Assembly (NCBI RefSeq): GCF_008831285.2 | Contig: NC_045141.1 | Coordinates: 26,525,315-26,589,314, forward strand | Origin: Nymphaea colorata | Taxonomy: Eukaryota > Streptophyta > Magnoliopsida > Nymphaeales > Nymphaeaceae | DNA: 64,000 nucleotides | Reading direction: 5' to 3' | Part shown: positions 36,512 through 48,663 of the stretch, one piece after another | Layout: each line of letters opens with the position of its first letter | How positions within the stretch are numbered: the stretch's first letter is position 1 | The notes under the pieces: model-generated | Told to the model about the DNA's origin: nothing | The model's input: the letters and a program-made list of their open reading frames with translations, nothing else | Database searches by the model: none | Translations under genes and position numbers: made by a program

Positions 36512-37801
36512 AGTATCTTCACACCATCAACAAGAGGGGACCTTGTCAAGGATGCGACTTTTCGTTCTGACCATCAGAGAAACTCGCTGGTGCATTGGAG
36601 CAACATTCTGAAATACAATTTGAATCAACCCTTAAACCATATCAACTTGAAAAAGGAAAAAATCGTCTCCATATATATCATGTGTGTGGTCATTTCCGCC
36701 TATGAATGTTGCTCAACTAAGGACCAAGACTACGGGGAATAATGACTTAGGACTTCGTTGACCCACGAGCACAGCAAATTCAATTTTGCCAAACATCACT
36801 CTTAGTTTCCTTGCTACACTTTCTTTCACAAAATCTGCTATGATTGAAGTCTCTTTAGAGGTCGTTTGATGGACACGACGTCTTGTCCACCATACCACTT
36901 CCCTGTCCCAGCGATTAGGGGCATTCTCTGCACTGCCAAGTATGGCCTCTCAATCTCTTTCTCTCTCTCTCACCTACGGAAACCGTTACTCCTATTTTCT
37001 TCTATGAGCTCTACTATTTTTAATTGGTTTGTTTGGCACATATCGGTGGTTTGGACAGGTTTCTTCCATTTGACAGCTGATAATTGTCATGAAAAACAGT
37101 CTACCACCTTCCTCAAAGATGGAAGGTTGGTGAATTACATGAAGTGACATACATGACTCTGATGTGAATCATATGCTGATATCACTCAGACTCAAGTTTG
37201 TGTGTGTATAATCAATAAATTTACTTTTGAAGGCTGCATTGTTACTATTTTAAAATAAAAATGCAGGTAAAAAATCTTTGGCAGTTATTCACTTTTTTTT
37301 ATGCTCTAAAAGTTTTCATATTTTTTAAGATCATTGTTATTTGTTAGAAAACAAAGAGGCTGCCCATATGTTTGGTGAAGGGGCAAACTTGCAAAATGAA
37401 TTATTTGCACCGACATTTTTAAGTATTTGCATACGCTTATCACATTGCTGATAATTATAAAGGGTCATTGAGATTGGGCTTGTCATGAAGAAGGATTATT
37501 ATAATGGTGTACAACATCGCATTTGGCTTTGATTAGTCGACTTCATAAGAGCTGTTAGAGACCCAAGCGTAGCGCCGTAGCCTACTACTAGGGGCTAGGG
37601 CTCAAGGGCCTCCATAGTCCAGACCTTCTGATTGCCGTGCTGCGGCCTGCCTAACGTCATCTTCACCACGAGCGATCACGCCTTCACGCCCCACACTGGT
37701 TGAGAAGCAGAAGGATTACTGGGTCTACAGGCAGTGAAAGGAATAGGTGATTCTCTCTCTCTCTTCCTCTCTCTCTCTCTCTCGCGCGCGCGTTTCAATA
37801 T
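36512..37801. other. Intergenic region upstream of the AATF gene
   Basis: No supported gene. CT runs at about 36954-36970 and 37752-37782 suggest promoter or leader sequence towards the right end. The 93-residue plus ORF at 36866 shows no domain. Confidence 0.45.
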
Positions 37802-38010
37802 GACTAGCAAAGGGGCTCGAAAGTTGACACCTGCCAAGCTTTGTATTCTTGCGATTCCGTCGTTTCTGCGTGACTAGAGAAGGAGCTTGAGACTTGATGC
37901 CCGGAAAGCTTTGTAAGGTAGCCGTTCTCGTTTCTTCCTTACTGGAGAAGATTTTGAAAGTTGATGCCTCCCAAGCTTCGTATGTTTATTGTGTCCTCCT
38001 TTTTGAGGAA
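37802..38010 (+). repeat. Degenerate tandem repeat of about 70 bases, three units, in the AATF leader
   Basis: Units begin GACTAGCAAAGG (37802), GACTAGAGAAGG (37872) and about ACTGGAGAAG (37941). Each contains a GTTGA or CTTGA stretch followed by CCAAGCTT or AAAGCTT-like sequence. The units are diverged. They lie upstream of the predicted AATF start and contain short upstream ORFs. Confidence 0.65.
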
Positions 38011-38623
38011 GTTTTTTTCTTCGGTGCTCTTCAGCTGCAGATATTGAGGCCAAATAAAATTCTTGGTGGAATTAAAGTTGTTTACAGCAGCTTTTGTGGA
38101 TGTTGCTGTTTCCAAGTTTGATTGTTCAAGGAGCTTCGTGTTGCGTTACCTGCAACCCGCTAGCTTTTCTCTTGCTTTGGGTCTCTAGTTTTCATTTGGT
38201 GTCCTACTATGTCATTCTGATTATTGTTTCGACTGTGGTATCAACAAATCAATGTTTATATAAGCACGTTCTGTAAGATTATACGTCTGAAACAAGTTTT
38301 CTTGTGAGCTCACTTTGTACTTTGGTCGGTGCCGTTCATTATTTGGAGACATGTTTATTCTAGAGTGAACCTCTGTCCTCTATTTAGTAGAAATGTGGAA
38401 TTAATTCTCCTATGACAAAAATCTTTCAGAAAAGGGAAACCAAAATTGCAGTCTGTGAAGTAATTTTTGTTGTTGGATGAAAATTGGTTTCATTTTTGGG
38501 CGTGCCTTTGTGAATTAGACGGAAGACAAGTGACAAATGGTGATGGAAGATTTTATTCTCCTTTCACTACAAAACATGGTTAAACTTTTGCTTTTTCAAT
38601 GGCTTAGACAAGTGAAGCAAGAA

Positions 38624-40246
38624 ATGGGTATGAAGCGACATGCTAGTGAAGATGAAGAGGAACTCAGTGAAAGTGAAGGTGGTTTCTCTGAATATGATGA
38701 TGAGTTGGATTTGGAGAACGAACTGGTATGTTATGCGTTTTCTTTTTATTGCGTAAGTTGATTATTTTAAGCTGTGATCTAGTACTGCTATAGCTGATCA
38801 CTGTTCCCTATAATTTTCTTACCTAAGTCACTCGTGGTAAATGTGATTCCTTCATGCAGAAGTTGAGAAATGATGACCAACAAAATGAAGTGCACAAAGA
38901 AGATGAGATGGAAGAACTGGAGAGAGAGTACTCAAACCTACGTAGCCAGGAGGAGTATGTTCATCTTCCATCGTACAACTCTTATTACCATCATGTCTAC
39001 ACTAGCAAAAATTAACCTAGAGTCATGAATATAAAATTACAACCTGTTAAGCAGTTCTCCGTTTCATATGTGTAATTTTTGGTTGACTGATAAATGAAAT
39101 ATATACTATGTGTCTCAAAGAAAATACAGCTGAATGATCCTGCAAGTTCTGTTCATGCTTCTTTCTTGGCATTTCATCATATACCGGTTAACTTTCACAG
39201 TAATGCCGTGGAAGTCCTTGGTTATGAGTTTCTTTTGTAAGGTCTTAGCTACAGAGATTGTCCTTGTCAGAGGATATTTTGATTTAGTACAACTTGGGTT
39301 TGTTACTGAACAATTAGAGCGTATTTAGTTGGGATTCCTTCAATTGTTTGACAATCTTTTTGTTTGTGCTTCATTTTCTCGGCTTGCAGTGAAATTTCAC
39401 ATTTGCATATTGCTAGAGATATGTGGGTTCAAACTTGTGGCGGTTTGGGGCTTCTCTTTTTCTCTTGAAGCTTAATCTATATATGTTTCAGAACAGCCAT
39501 GTCTTAGTATATTACCTATATTTTGGATACATAGCATCCATGCCCTTAACATGACCTTTTTGGCTTTTTCAGTTAAAGATCTCCATATCCTAGTCTAGTT
39601 GCTGTAGCCACTGAAGTCCTCATTATTGCAGGATTAATCTTGATACTTCTCATTCATGTGATATTGTCAGTCTTTGTGCTAATCTAATATGAGCTTTAGC
39701 AGCTTAATGTGTTCCCCTTACGTTTGCCATATTTTTGTTATTTCTTTTTTTAACACAGAGACCTCTTAAGGAATTTGAAGCGCAACAAAGATGACGACAT
39801 TCAGAAAGGACAAGCTGTAAAAAATCAGAAGGTATTCATTACAATTGAAAGCTTGTAACAAAGGATCGTAATACAAATATGTTGTTGTCTTGGTTCTTTC
39901 TTTTTTCCTGATCTCTTGTCATAATTTTTGTGTATAGTTGGGGTTTCCATTATTTGTCCTGAATTTTTGGTATTATTACTTGCTTTCAAGAAGTTCATAC
40001 TTATTTTGCTCCTTCTTTCTAAGGCTCTTTGGGATAGGATGTTGGAGATTAGGATTTTGCTGCAAAAAGTATTCTCAAGTTCAAATAAATTACCACAGGT
40101 ATAGTCATTGTGATTTACAAATTATTGGTTTATTTGGTTGATCCTAAACATGCATGCACACTCACACACGTGTATACTGTTAATAAATTATGTAGTAATG
40201 ACTAGTGAGTGGCACGTCACACAGGTGCAGGGTGTGGTACACACAC

Positions 40247-40292
<46 letters not shown>

Positions 40293-43200
40293 TAACAAAT
40301 ATAACATTTAACAGATGAAAGCTATGATTCTATCAATGATTAAAATAAAAACAAATTGTATGTTGTTGCACTCACACCTGCATGTCATGTTGAGTTGGGT
40401 GGGTGACTGTTTTGAAGAACTTGTGTTACTTAGGTGTTTGATTCTGACTTTTGGATGGTGATAGGAACCCTGGAGGTCCTCATTCTCCAGTGCAGATGGA
40501 ACAATTGATCAAGCTTATGCAGATCTTGTGGCATCAACCGAACTGACACTAGATAGTTGTTTGAAACTCCTGGAGGTTTGTTTCCTTTAATGCAACAACT
40601 TGAATGTTAAGTATGAGCCACACAAATATTTTAAAACTTATGTTTTTAACAAGCTTTTACCCTTTTATGTGGTTCAGGCTTTAATTGAGAATAGTGCAGC
40701 AGTCAACCAAGTCTCTAAAAGTGGTACTTTCTTACTTTACAAGCAGTCCGTGTTTCCAAATGCATGTTTGTACATCTAAGTTGCTTGTCGTATACCGGTA
40801 CTTCACATTATTAGTCAATGTTGAACTCAAAAGGTTAGTGCACTCTTTTGGGGAATCAAGGTCATGATAAGTTGGTCATAGCATGTCTGTCTATTTGACC
40901 TCTGGGCATGTTAAAACATGCTTTATCAGCCTAACTCTTTTCCCCCTTCCCACCTATGCATGTTACTGCATGGGGCACGTTAGAAGTCACATCAACATAA
41001 TCTCTCTTTCAAGTTCTTTTAGAGATGAATTTGCATCGTCGACAAGCATATCCTGTTTTGAATACTATGTATAAAATAGTTTCTTTGCGATGAATTTAAT
41101 TGCACAAAAGCAACAGACCTTGATGGGTTGTCCTTTGCTGCTTGTGACACGGAGATAACATAAAAAACAGAGGGATGAGAATCCTGTTATTGTTTTCGAT
41201 TCTACAACCTTGCGACTTTTCGTTCCTTTATGAGAACATAGCCATATCATTTTCTTTTTGATGCTTCTCATGCATGATGTTGGTTGTTCCTATCTATACT
41301 TGTGATACACTCCATTGGTTACTTTAGTTTGCTAATTTGTAGCTCGAGCCCCTATCTCGAAGTAGAAAGAGAGGATCTTTTTTCATCCATATATACTTAC
41401 TACAATAGGACCTATATTCTAGTATCATGTTCCTGTGTGTTTTTGCTATGTTTCAATCTGGCTTAATGTTGTTACTCTCTCAGACCATTTCTGCTCTTGT
41501 AGTTAAATTTGTTTCTTCCATATGTTGGTTTCAGAAGATCACTATTTTCAATTTCTTCAAGTAATCCTGTTTTGATTCCTTGAGTTGATTTCACTAGCAT
41601 GGATGTTCTACTGATTGTTTTGTGTTTTGTTCTTTCTATGAAGACAACAAAGGAAACTCCAATGAGTCTTCAAATACGTTGAATTGTTCTTGTCCAGAAA
41701 ATGATGATGATTGGTTGCAAGTACAGACATTGAACTCTAGGTATCCTGATCTGCCAGAATGTGCTTGCTTCATGTCACTAATTTTTCATTGTTGATTCTA
41801 TTTTGGGTTATCACAGTTGGTTAGTTTCTTTGATTTTTCTAGTCTAGCTCGCTTGCATTGCTATTTCCTTGATGATCCTGTGCTTACTATTTTTTTGTTC
41901 TGTTGTTGCTACTTTCACTGTCATTGCTTCTGTCATGAATTTTCATCTTCTAGTATTTCACTACTTTGACTAGTGAATCCTAATCAGCAGATGGAAAAAT
42001 TCTCCAAATAGCCTATCTGCGTACTCTTTGAACCAGTGTCACAGATATGGCAATGTTCAAAAATCTCGCGATATTTATGAGAAAATCACATAAAGTGAAA
42101 AAATAGGAGAAAGTCGCAAGATTTTAAAAATCTCACCAAAATGAAATCTTGCAATTTTATTGCACAAATTTTTCGTGGTTTTTTTCAGAGATTTAGTTAC
42201 CAGGCTTTTTATGATTTTTTAGTTTTTTAAAAATTGTTGAAATTTTCTCGAGATTGTTCCAAGAGGCCAAAAAATACATGAGAGAAAACTTGCCGATACT
42301 CTCCTGAAAACGATATTGTGAAAATGCTTTTAACTACATTTATCATGTGTATGGTTATCTCCACCTGCAGAATTGCACCATTTAGAGACAGTTCAATTGA
42401 CAAATGGCAAAGAAAGACACAAATGACAACTGGTGCAGCTGCTTTCAAGAGCAAACTGCGTGCTTTCAATCAGGTTGATGCCATTTTAGGATGCAAATAT
42501 GTAGTTCTCCCAATGATTTAAGTTTCAGTTTCATTTTTAATCTTTTCTTTTCTTGAATACAGAGCATAAGCCAACAGGTAGCAACAAACATGAGGGATCC
42601 AAGTAGAATGATCAAGAGGATGCAGTTGAGGAGATCTTTGATTGGTGTTATTGGGAATGTAAGTTCTCTTCTGCCATTAATAATTTTGACAAGGGTAGGT
42701 TTATATTTTATGCCATTGTAGTTGCGGTAACATGTTTTGGTGGTTTCCCTGCAGGTTCCAGAAGAGAGAAATAACATTTTGGAAGAGGTACTAACCGTCA
42801 AGTTGTCTAATCAAGTGGGCTTATGTAGATCATAGATCTAGCAGTCCTTTTGCCTACTTCTGCCCTGTCCAAATTTGAGGAACTTAATTACTTATTTTTC
42901 CTACATAGATGACCTGAGCTTTGAATTTCTTCTTATTGGCCACTAGGATTCCAGTGCGGATGGTGATCCTGAATTACTGGACGATTCAGAATTTTACCAG
43001 CAGTTACTTAAAGAGTTTCTGGAGTCATTTAATCCTGATTCAACAGGTAATTTTCACCACATTTGAAATTCAGACATGTTATGTTTCAGGCTGTATTCTC
43101 ATTTAGTGGACCTTGTGTGTCATCCTCAAGAAATCACCTTGCATAGTTGTTTCTTGGACCATACAGATGAAAATCATTGATCCACACATGCTACAGCAAC

Positions 43201-43976
43201 CAAGATTGATCAAGGGATTTTCCGAAGGCCGTAGCCATTGGATTGTTTCTCATGGAGGGGCTATATTGGCAAGCAATGTGCATGTTATATACTGTAGTCT
43301 TGGATGCTAACAAAGGAAAATTCGTAAATTAAGAAGGAATGCTTTCCATGTCAAGTAGTTGTTAGAGATTGTGTTGAAGAAAAAGTGGATGAAATAGAGA
43401 TGTAATCGAGCACGTTGTCCTGGTTATTTCACTTTGAGATGGGACCATAAAATTCTCTGTATCAACTAATAGGTGATTATTTTCTGTGACAATTAAGTTG
43501 AGATATCCAACACCTGTAGGATAGTGATTCTGATCAATTGTGCCTACGGAAATCAGACTTTTCCTTATGGCCTTTCATTTGCAACTCAGAGATTGTTCAA
43601 TACAACATCCTTTGTCTTCTTGTCTTCTTTTTTGTGACAACTCCATATACATACTAAATCAAGTAGGTAAATGATTGAGCAGAGAATGTTCTTATATTAC
43701 AAAAGACGCGGACAAAGAAAAAGAAGAATGTTGATAGACGAGCATCAAAGAGTCGCAAGATAAGGTATGTCTATCCTTGCCATTTTCACTCCTTTCAGAA
43801 AATTTAGCCTATGAAATCTTTCTTGGAGCTGTTGAAGAAAAGAAGACCTGTTCTGCAGATATAATGTGCACGACAAGATTGTGAATTTTATGGCACCAGA
43901 GCCTATGAACCTGCCACCCATGGCCAATAAGTTGTTCGAAAACTTGTTTGGCCTAAGAACCATGAAGTCCGCCTGA
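38624..43976 (+). CDS. AATF: AATF/BFR2 family ribosome-biogenesis protein (TRAUB domain)
   Basis: Thirteen exons: 38624-38725, 38860-38954, 39759-39831, 40024-40098, 40465-40575, 40678-40720, 41644-41740, 42371-42473, 42563-42658, 42755-42787, 42947-43046, 43683-43764 and 43859-43976. Phase is continuous and the product has 375 residues. The N-terminus is acidic and the AATF domain is recognisable (DLLRNLKRNKDDD, KGQAVKNQKALWDRMLEIR, LLQKVFSSSNKLPQEP). The C-terminal TRAUB domain has RRASKSRKIRYNVHDKIVNF and ends PPMANKLFENLFGLR. Yeast Bfr2 and human AATF act in the nucleolus in early 40S (small-subunit) pre-rRNA processing. The start is the least certain part. MGMKRHASEDEEE at 38624 fits the acidic N-terminus, but an upstream exon may supply a few residues, since the open frame continues left and an AG at 38605-38606 could be an acceptor. 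Confidence 0.92.
40247..40292 (+). repeat. Compound (TA)n(CA)n microsatellite in AATF intron 4
   Basis: TA dinucleotides at 40247-40268 pass directly into CA dinucleotides to about 40292, between AATF exons 4 and 5. Confidence 0.93.
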
Positions 43977-44210
43977 CTTGCTTCCTGTGCTTATGGATTG
44001 CTCATTCAAATGGAGGTATCCGTCCACCTTTGCAACTGTGCTCCAGGTGTTTTTAAAATTGATGTATAAGCAAGCAGATGCATCTCTTGTCTCTTTCTGT
44101 TGGATTCATTTCTACTGTCCGTTTATGTGCTTATAGTTCTTTTGTATGAATAGCCGGTGTTATTACTTTTATTTTCCCGAAATTGATATATGCTTCTTTT
44201 TTTCACTCAA
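43977..44210. other. 3' region of the AATF gene
   Basis: Probable 3' UTR. T-rich, no further ORF of note. Confidence 0.4.
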
Positions 44211-44340
44211 TAGCTTATCCTTTGCAACATGCCAGTGGGAAATTTAGTGCTAGCTGTGACGGATAGCGTGTGATGTAGCTTATCCTTCGCAACATGCCAG
44301 TGGGAAATTTAGTGCTAGCTGTGATAGATAGCGTGTGATC
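44211..44340 (+). repeat. Two-copy tandem repeat, 65-base unit
   Basis: The unit TAGCTTATCC at 44211 recurs at 44276. The copies differ at only a few positions (TTTGC versus TTCGC; GACGG versus GATAG). This is a recent, non-coding tandem duplication in or beyond the AATF 3' UTR. Confidence 0.9.
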
Positions 44341-45284
44341 AGCTTGCTGGAGCATCTTGGTGAACCAGTTGCTGGCAGTCTTCTGTTGCTCTGTCGTGCC
44401 TTGCTGCTGTTAGTAGATTGCTGTAAATGCTTATGGATCTAGACATATCGATGTACAAGTCAGTTTTTATGTTTTTCAGTATATGTAACATGCCTGGCAT
44501 GTAAAAATTTTGGTAATATTCGTATGCTGCTTTATGATTCTTAAACACTTGTATGAGTTAAGCAGAACCTCTGCACGAGAAAGTCTGAATTGGATCGTGA
44601 ATGGTCAAGCGTCAAATTCCCCTCTTTTGATCCAACCCATCTGCATGCGTGCCAGTTTCTAACTTAAACAGAAAAACAGCGACTAAAACTGGGAGTGGCA
44701 GTGAGGTTAAAAAAACCTTACTGGTTTATTGATACCCTTGGATCTGAACTAGTCTGCATTCCCTTTTACGTGGGATTTAAAGAATAAATAAGCATCGGAT
44801 TGCACTACTATGTGAAAATAAAGATTTGGAATCCTCTCTTTATGTGCCAAGAAATTCAAATTTGGGTTCTAACCTCAAATCCTCGATCTTCAGTGATGCC
44901 AAATCGTCTCGGGTTTTTATAATCAAGGTAATCAAATGCCCCCTTGACAGGTTTTCTCCTGCTCAAACCCTACTAAATGCAAAGCCGTTGGAATACCAAA
45001 CGGCTATACCACAGCAGTTACAGCAAACAGGATAAAAAAAAACTAGCAAAGGAGCTCGAAAAACAAAACAAACTACTCCCGCTAGAAGCCCAAACCAGGC
45101 CAAAACAAGACCTCATGATCAGGCGTCAGCCTGTGCCCAGTTTTGCCATGAAAAGCCCCATATCTGCACAGCATACGACCTGCATCAAGAGATGGTAGCA
45201 TCTTCGAAGTAAATATAACATCTCTGAACGCCCGGATTTCCTCCCAAACTCGTGGAAGCTTTACTTTTCCTTGCAGCATTACAT
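44341..45284. other. Intergenic region, no gene seen
   Basis: Overlapping short ORFs on both strands lack domains. Nothing else was recognised. Confidence 0.4.
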
Positions 45285-45770
45285 TCAATCAGGCCTTCTT
45301 GGTCGAAATGATTCCCTTCCTTCCATTAATCTGTGTTGTTTTTGGCAGCCGTTTGAACAGAGACTGCAATTCTGAATTATCATGCACTCCAGCTTCCATA
45401 AACTCGTGATCGAGGTTTTCCGCTTCGCCATATTGCATGAACAACTCAAATTATCCCTGCATGTCGTAAGGATCTGCACCATGTGGTAACTATTCTTCAA
45501 AGCAGCATTACTCTTGCATATGATACCTGAGTTAGCCCGGACCAGCTTGAGCTTCTTCTCCCCTTCCTCCCAATGAAGCCCCTTGAACGCAGCCATGCAC
45601 ATCTTCCATATGCTCTCAATGACATCCTGAAGTTTGTACCTTCTAACGTATCCTGCGCCAGCTGGTTTCTGCCCAAACCTCCCGCATATGATTTTCCAGA
45701 TGTTCTGCGGTTCACCAGGAGATGACGATTCGATCGGTCCGGCATATTAAGAGCCCATCTGTCATGAGTC
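45285..45770 (-). pseudogene. Unidentified minus-strand open frame, possible gene relic
   Basis: On the minus strand one frame stays open from just after a stop near 45745 to 45285, about 150 residues. Its composition looks protein-like (for example PQNIWKIICGRFGQKPAG, VRRYKLQDVIESIWKMC and AAFKGLHWEEGEKKLKLVR). The only methionine starts are internal (45602 and later), and no flanking exons could be joined to it. I do not recognise the family. It may be an exon of an unannotated gene, a decayed gene fragment or chance. Confidence 0.25.
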
Positions 45771-48393
45771 GTAGTTACGTACATGGAGGAGCAAAAAATT
45801 GGTTGTAGATGAGAATTTTAGTAGAGCTGAATCTAAACATGTGATGCTCAAACTCTCCTAAATGGCATCTCAAGAAAACTAGATCCCGGTATTACCATAT
45901 CACCTGAAAGAGCAGTGCGTAGGAATAAGATAAAAAGGAGTCTTTGAATTGGATATCTGCAGTCCATAGATAATGTTTGCTTCTTGATGATCAGGTTGGC
46001 GTTTGATAGCTTCAGAGCTTAGAGCTGAGGCTGCATAAAAAGGTGTTCTTTGTGAGATTTTCTATTTAAACAAACTAAGGATCTTAGTAGCATGCTACAT
46101 GTAAGAAAGCATGGATTTAAGGTCGGATAAGGGGGACGGAGGTGTCTGATCTTAAATCAAAGTACCTAAGATCCTAGGATCTCAAAATCACCGTGGATCG
46201 TAGATCCGTGCGGAAAAACACAACTTCAGAATTTTGGAATGAGGATTCCAGAATTTTGAGTCTGAAATGGTTGGAACTGGAAACACGATTGCCATCTTCT
46301 AAAATGGTTTTCATGTTTGTTTTAGGTTGATCAAAGTAGCTGGAACCATATTCCATTGTTGGATGGGCGTGGCTGGAAAAATTTTTGGGTGTTTAGAATG
46401 TGAACTCCAGTAGAGAAATACGTCCGATTAATGATCTGCGTTGTACCCGGTTTTTTTTTGTTCCGTACAAGCATCGGAGTCTGCTAGGATCCGAATCTAA
46501 TGCATTTAAAAATCGGATTTTAAGCGACTCGGACTCCGATTCACTACGCCGCAATTTACATTGGACTCCTAAACTGAACTCGGATCTGATTGAGTGGCAT
46601 TTGGTAAAACCCAGACCCGACCGGGAGCCAAGAACTCTCTCTTTGGCCCCTTGCGTTTCCAAGTACCAAATACCAATGTTTCTCCGCGCAGCCATAGGTA
46701 TTTTTGCTCTTTTTGTCCGATCTCAGGGTAATATCGACATTTGCTTCACTTATAACTCCCGCCAAACTTAACCGCCTAAATCCCCATTTCTGAAAATTGC
46801 CGAAGAAAGCCCAGATGTTCCCAGTTCGACGCCGAAGGAGTTTCCTGGTGGTAGGGAGTCGGAGATCGTCTCCCATTGTCTCCGGCTTCTTGTGGATTGA
46901 AGATAGGGTATTCTTCATTCTTTTCTGTGTATGATGTCCAGAAACTTTTAGGGTTTCCGTTTTTTCTTGGATGATCGTCTGGAGCTTTTTTCTTCTGGTT
47001 TCTTCTTCTTCCTCCTGCACCTCATTCTTCTTGGGCTTGATGGTTTCGGGTTTGGAGGATCAATTGAGGAAGGTCAGAGTTTCTGCTTGAACGAGGTTCT
47101 GACGCATCCCTTTACTTGCCATCTTTCCTATTTGATAGGAAGGAAGTCACAAATCATCAGTGCGAAATCGCCCTTTCGCGACTGATTTCAGGTATGGGAC
47201 CGGATTTCTCTCTTTCCCCTTTAAACAGCAAGAGAATACCGCAATTATTGTCTGGTTTGAAATTGTATTTCTTCGTTCCCTATTTGGGCAGAAAGATTTC
47301 AAGTTTTACGCATTCTGACCGTCTTCGCTCTCTCTTCTTGTTATTTTTCGTGGAATAATCATGGACTATGTTTTTTGGAAATTATTGCTAATGCGACTTC
47401 CTATATGTTCTGGAAAGGAATTGCCAGAGGCTCATCTCCTTTGGCCATTGTTGTCTCCGCCATTATCTTGGGGTGCAAGGCGAAACGTGAGAAAGAAGGT
47501 AAAGAATGGTTTTCCCTTTGTATTTTCTTGTTTAAGAGTTCTATAATCTGATCGCGCAGGTGCATTTTCTTCATTCTTTTCCGGGAATTTTTCTTGCGTA
47601 TCCGGGCTCTTGGATTGATGAATATCTGAAAGCACAATGATTGGACTTTCAAGAAGCCTAAGATGCGAAAGCTGGAACTCCTTTCTCCACCTTATGTGAA
47701 TGGTTATGGTTTTCTTTTTTTTTTTTTTTTTTTTTTTCGATGAGTCTGCTTAACTTGTGGTGGTCGAATTAGCTGGCAGCTATTCTGGTTTAGAAGGATC
47801 CCGGTCGCTCTTGATTCCGATGGTTGATCGGTTGATGTCTTTGATATTTTTATGGATATCTATCTTGGTCTGAAATGGACGTGTGCTTTCATCAACAGCC
47901 ATCCATGCTGTTGGAAGCCCATTACTGAAGGAACTTGCTAGACATTCTTACATGGTTTGTTGAGATTTCAGAAGAAAAGGTATGGCTGGGTTTAGTGCCA
48001 CTTCTCCTTTCAGGGGTTCTTTTCTTTTGACTGTACATATCATTTAGAGGCGCTTGTGGATAAAAGGATTCTTGAGTCCATATCCCGAGGTTATAATTGA
48101 AGTATTAGTACTGAGTGGAGAACTTATATCTGGGTGAGGCAGTAAGACAAACCTGAAAAAGCTTTTCTACAGTATAGGGCTAAAAAGATCTATGCATGGG
48201 AACTCTTCTTCTTCGAAATTGCGTTTGTATGATCATGATATTCTCATCTCTTATGGTAATTGTGTTATTGCAATTTCTTATCTTCAATAAATCGGTAACA
48301 ACCATGGGGTTTTACAACCCAGGATGGGTGGGTATGTCTCTCGACCTAACTGCAATTTACCCATGTAATACATTGAAAAAGTTCTTAAGGAGT
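45771..48393. other. Gene-poor region with promoter-like CT/GC-richer stretch
   Basis: 46500-47200 is less AT-rich and has several splice-like sites (GTATTC near 46909, TTTCAG before 47192), as in the leader of a non-coding or lost transcript. No coding continuation was found. A T-run of about 24 lies around 47713-47739. The phrase at 46109-46170 resembles 26290-26350. Confidence 0.3.
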
Positions 48394-48663
48394 ATCTAGA
48401 TAGCACTCAAAAAATTGGTTTTCACAAAACCAATTTTTAAAAAATCGTTGAAAAAATGGTTTTTATGTTTAGGTAATAGAACCAAAACACTTTTATTTTA
48501 AATGATCTGGGGTGCCAGGTTATTCACTCCCATTACCAGTTTTTTTGCCAAAAATGAATTTTGGCAAAACCCTTTTTTGGTGTCATCCCAACACACCTGA
48601 AGTGGTGTTTTGGAAGGAAAACCATTTTGACCTCCAAAAATTGGTTTGGGGTGCCATCCAGAT
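48394..48663. mobile_element. MITE-like element with inverted ends, 270 bases
   Basis: The left end reads ATCTAGATAGCACTC; the right end read on the opposite strand is ATCTGGATGGCACCC. That is 12 of 15 matching, with both followed by A-rich AAATTGG or CAATTTTTGG sequence. The interior is AT-rich with repeated TTTTGG/CCAAAA motifs and no ORF. No target-site duplication was clear. Confidence 0.5.

Noticed and set aside
42033-42305. Possible shared repeat between AATF intron 7 and ARABIDILLO intron 5 (57660-58090)
   Set aside because: Both are AT-rich with GATATT and AAATTTC-like phrases, but I could not align them over a convincing length by eye.
46556-47020. 154-residue minus-strand ORF
   Set aside because: It has no recognisable domain and biased low-complexity ends. 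It overlaps a plus-strand ORF, and no neighbouring exons could be joined.
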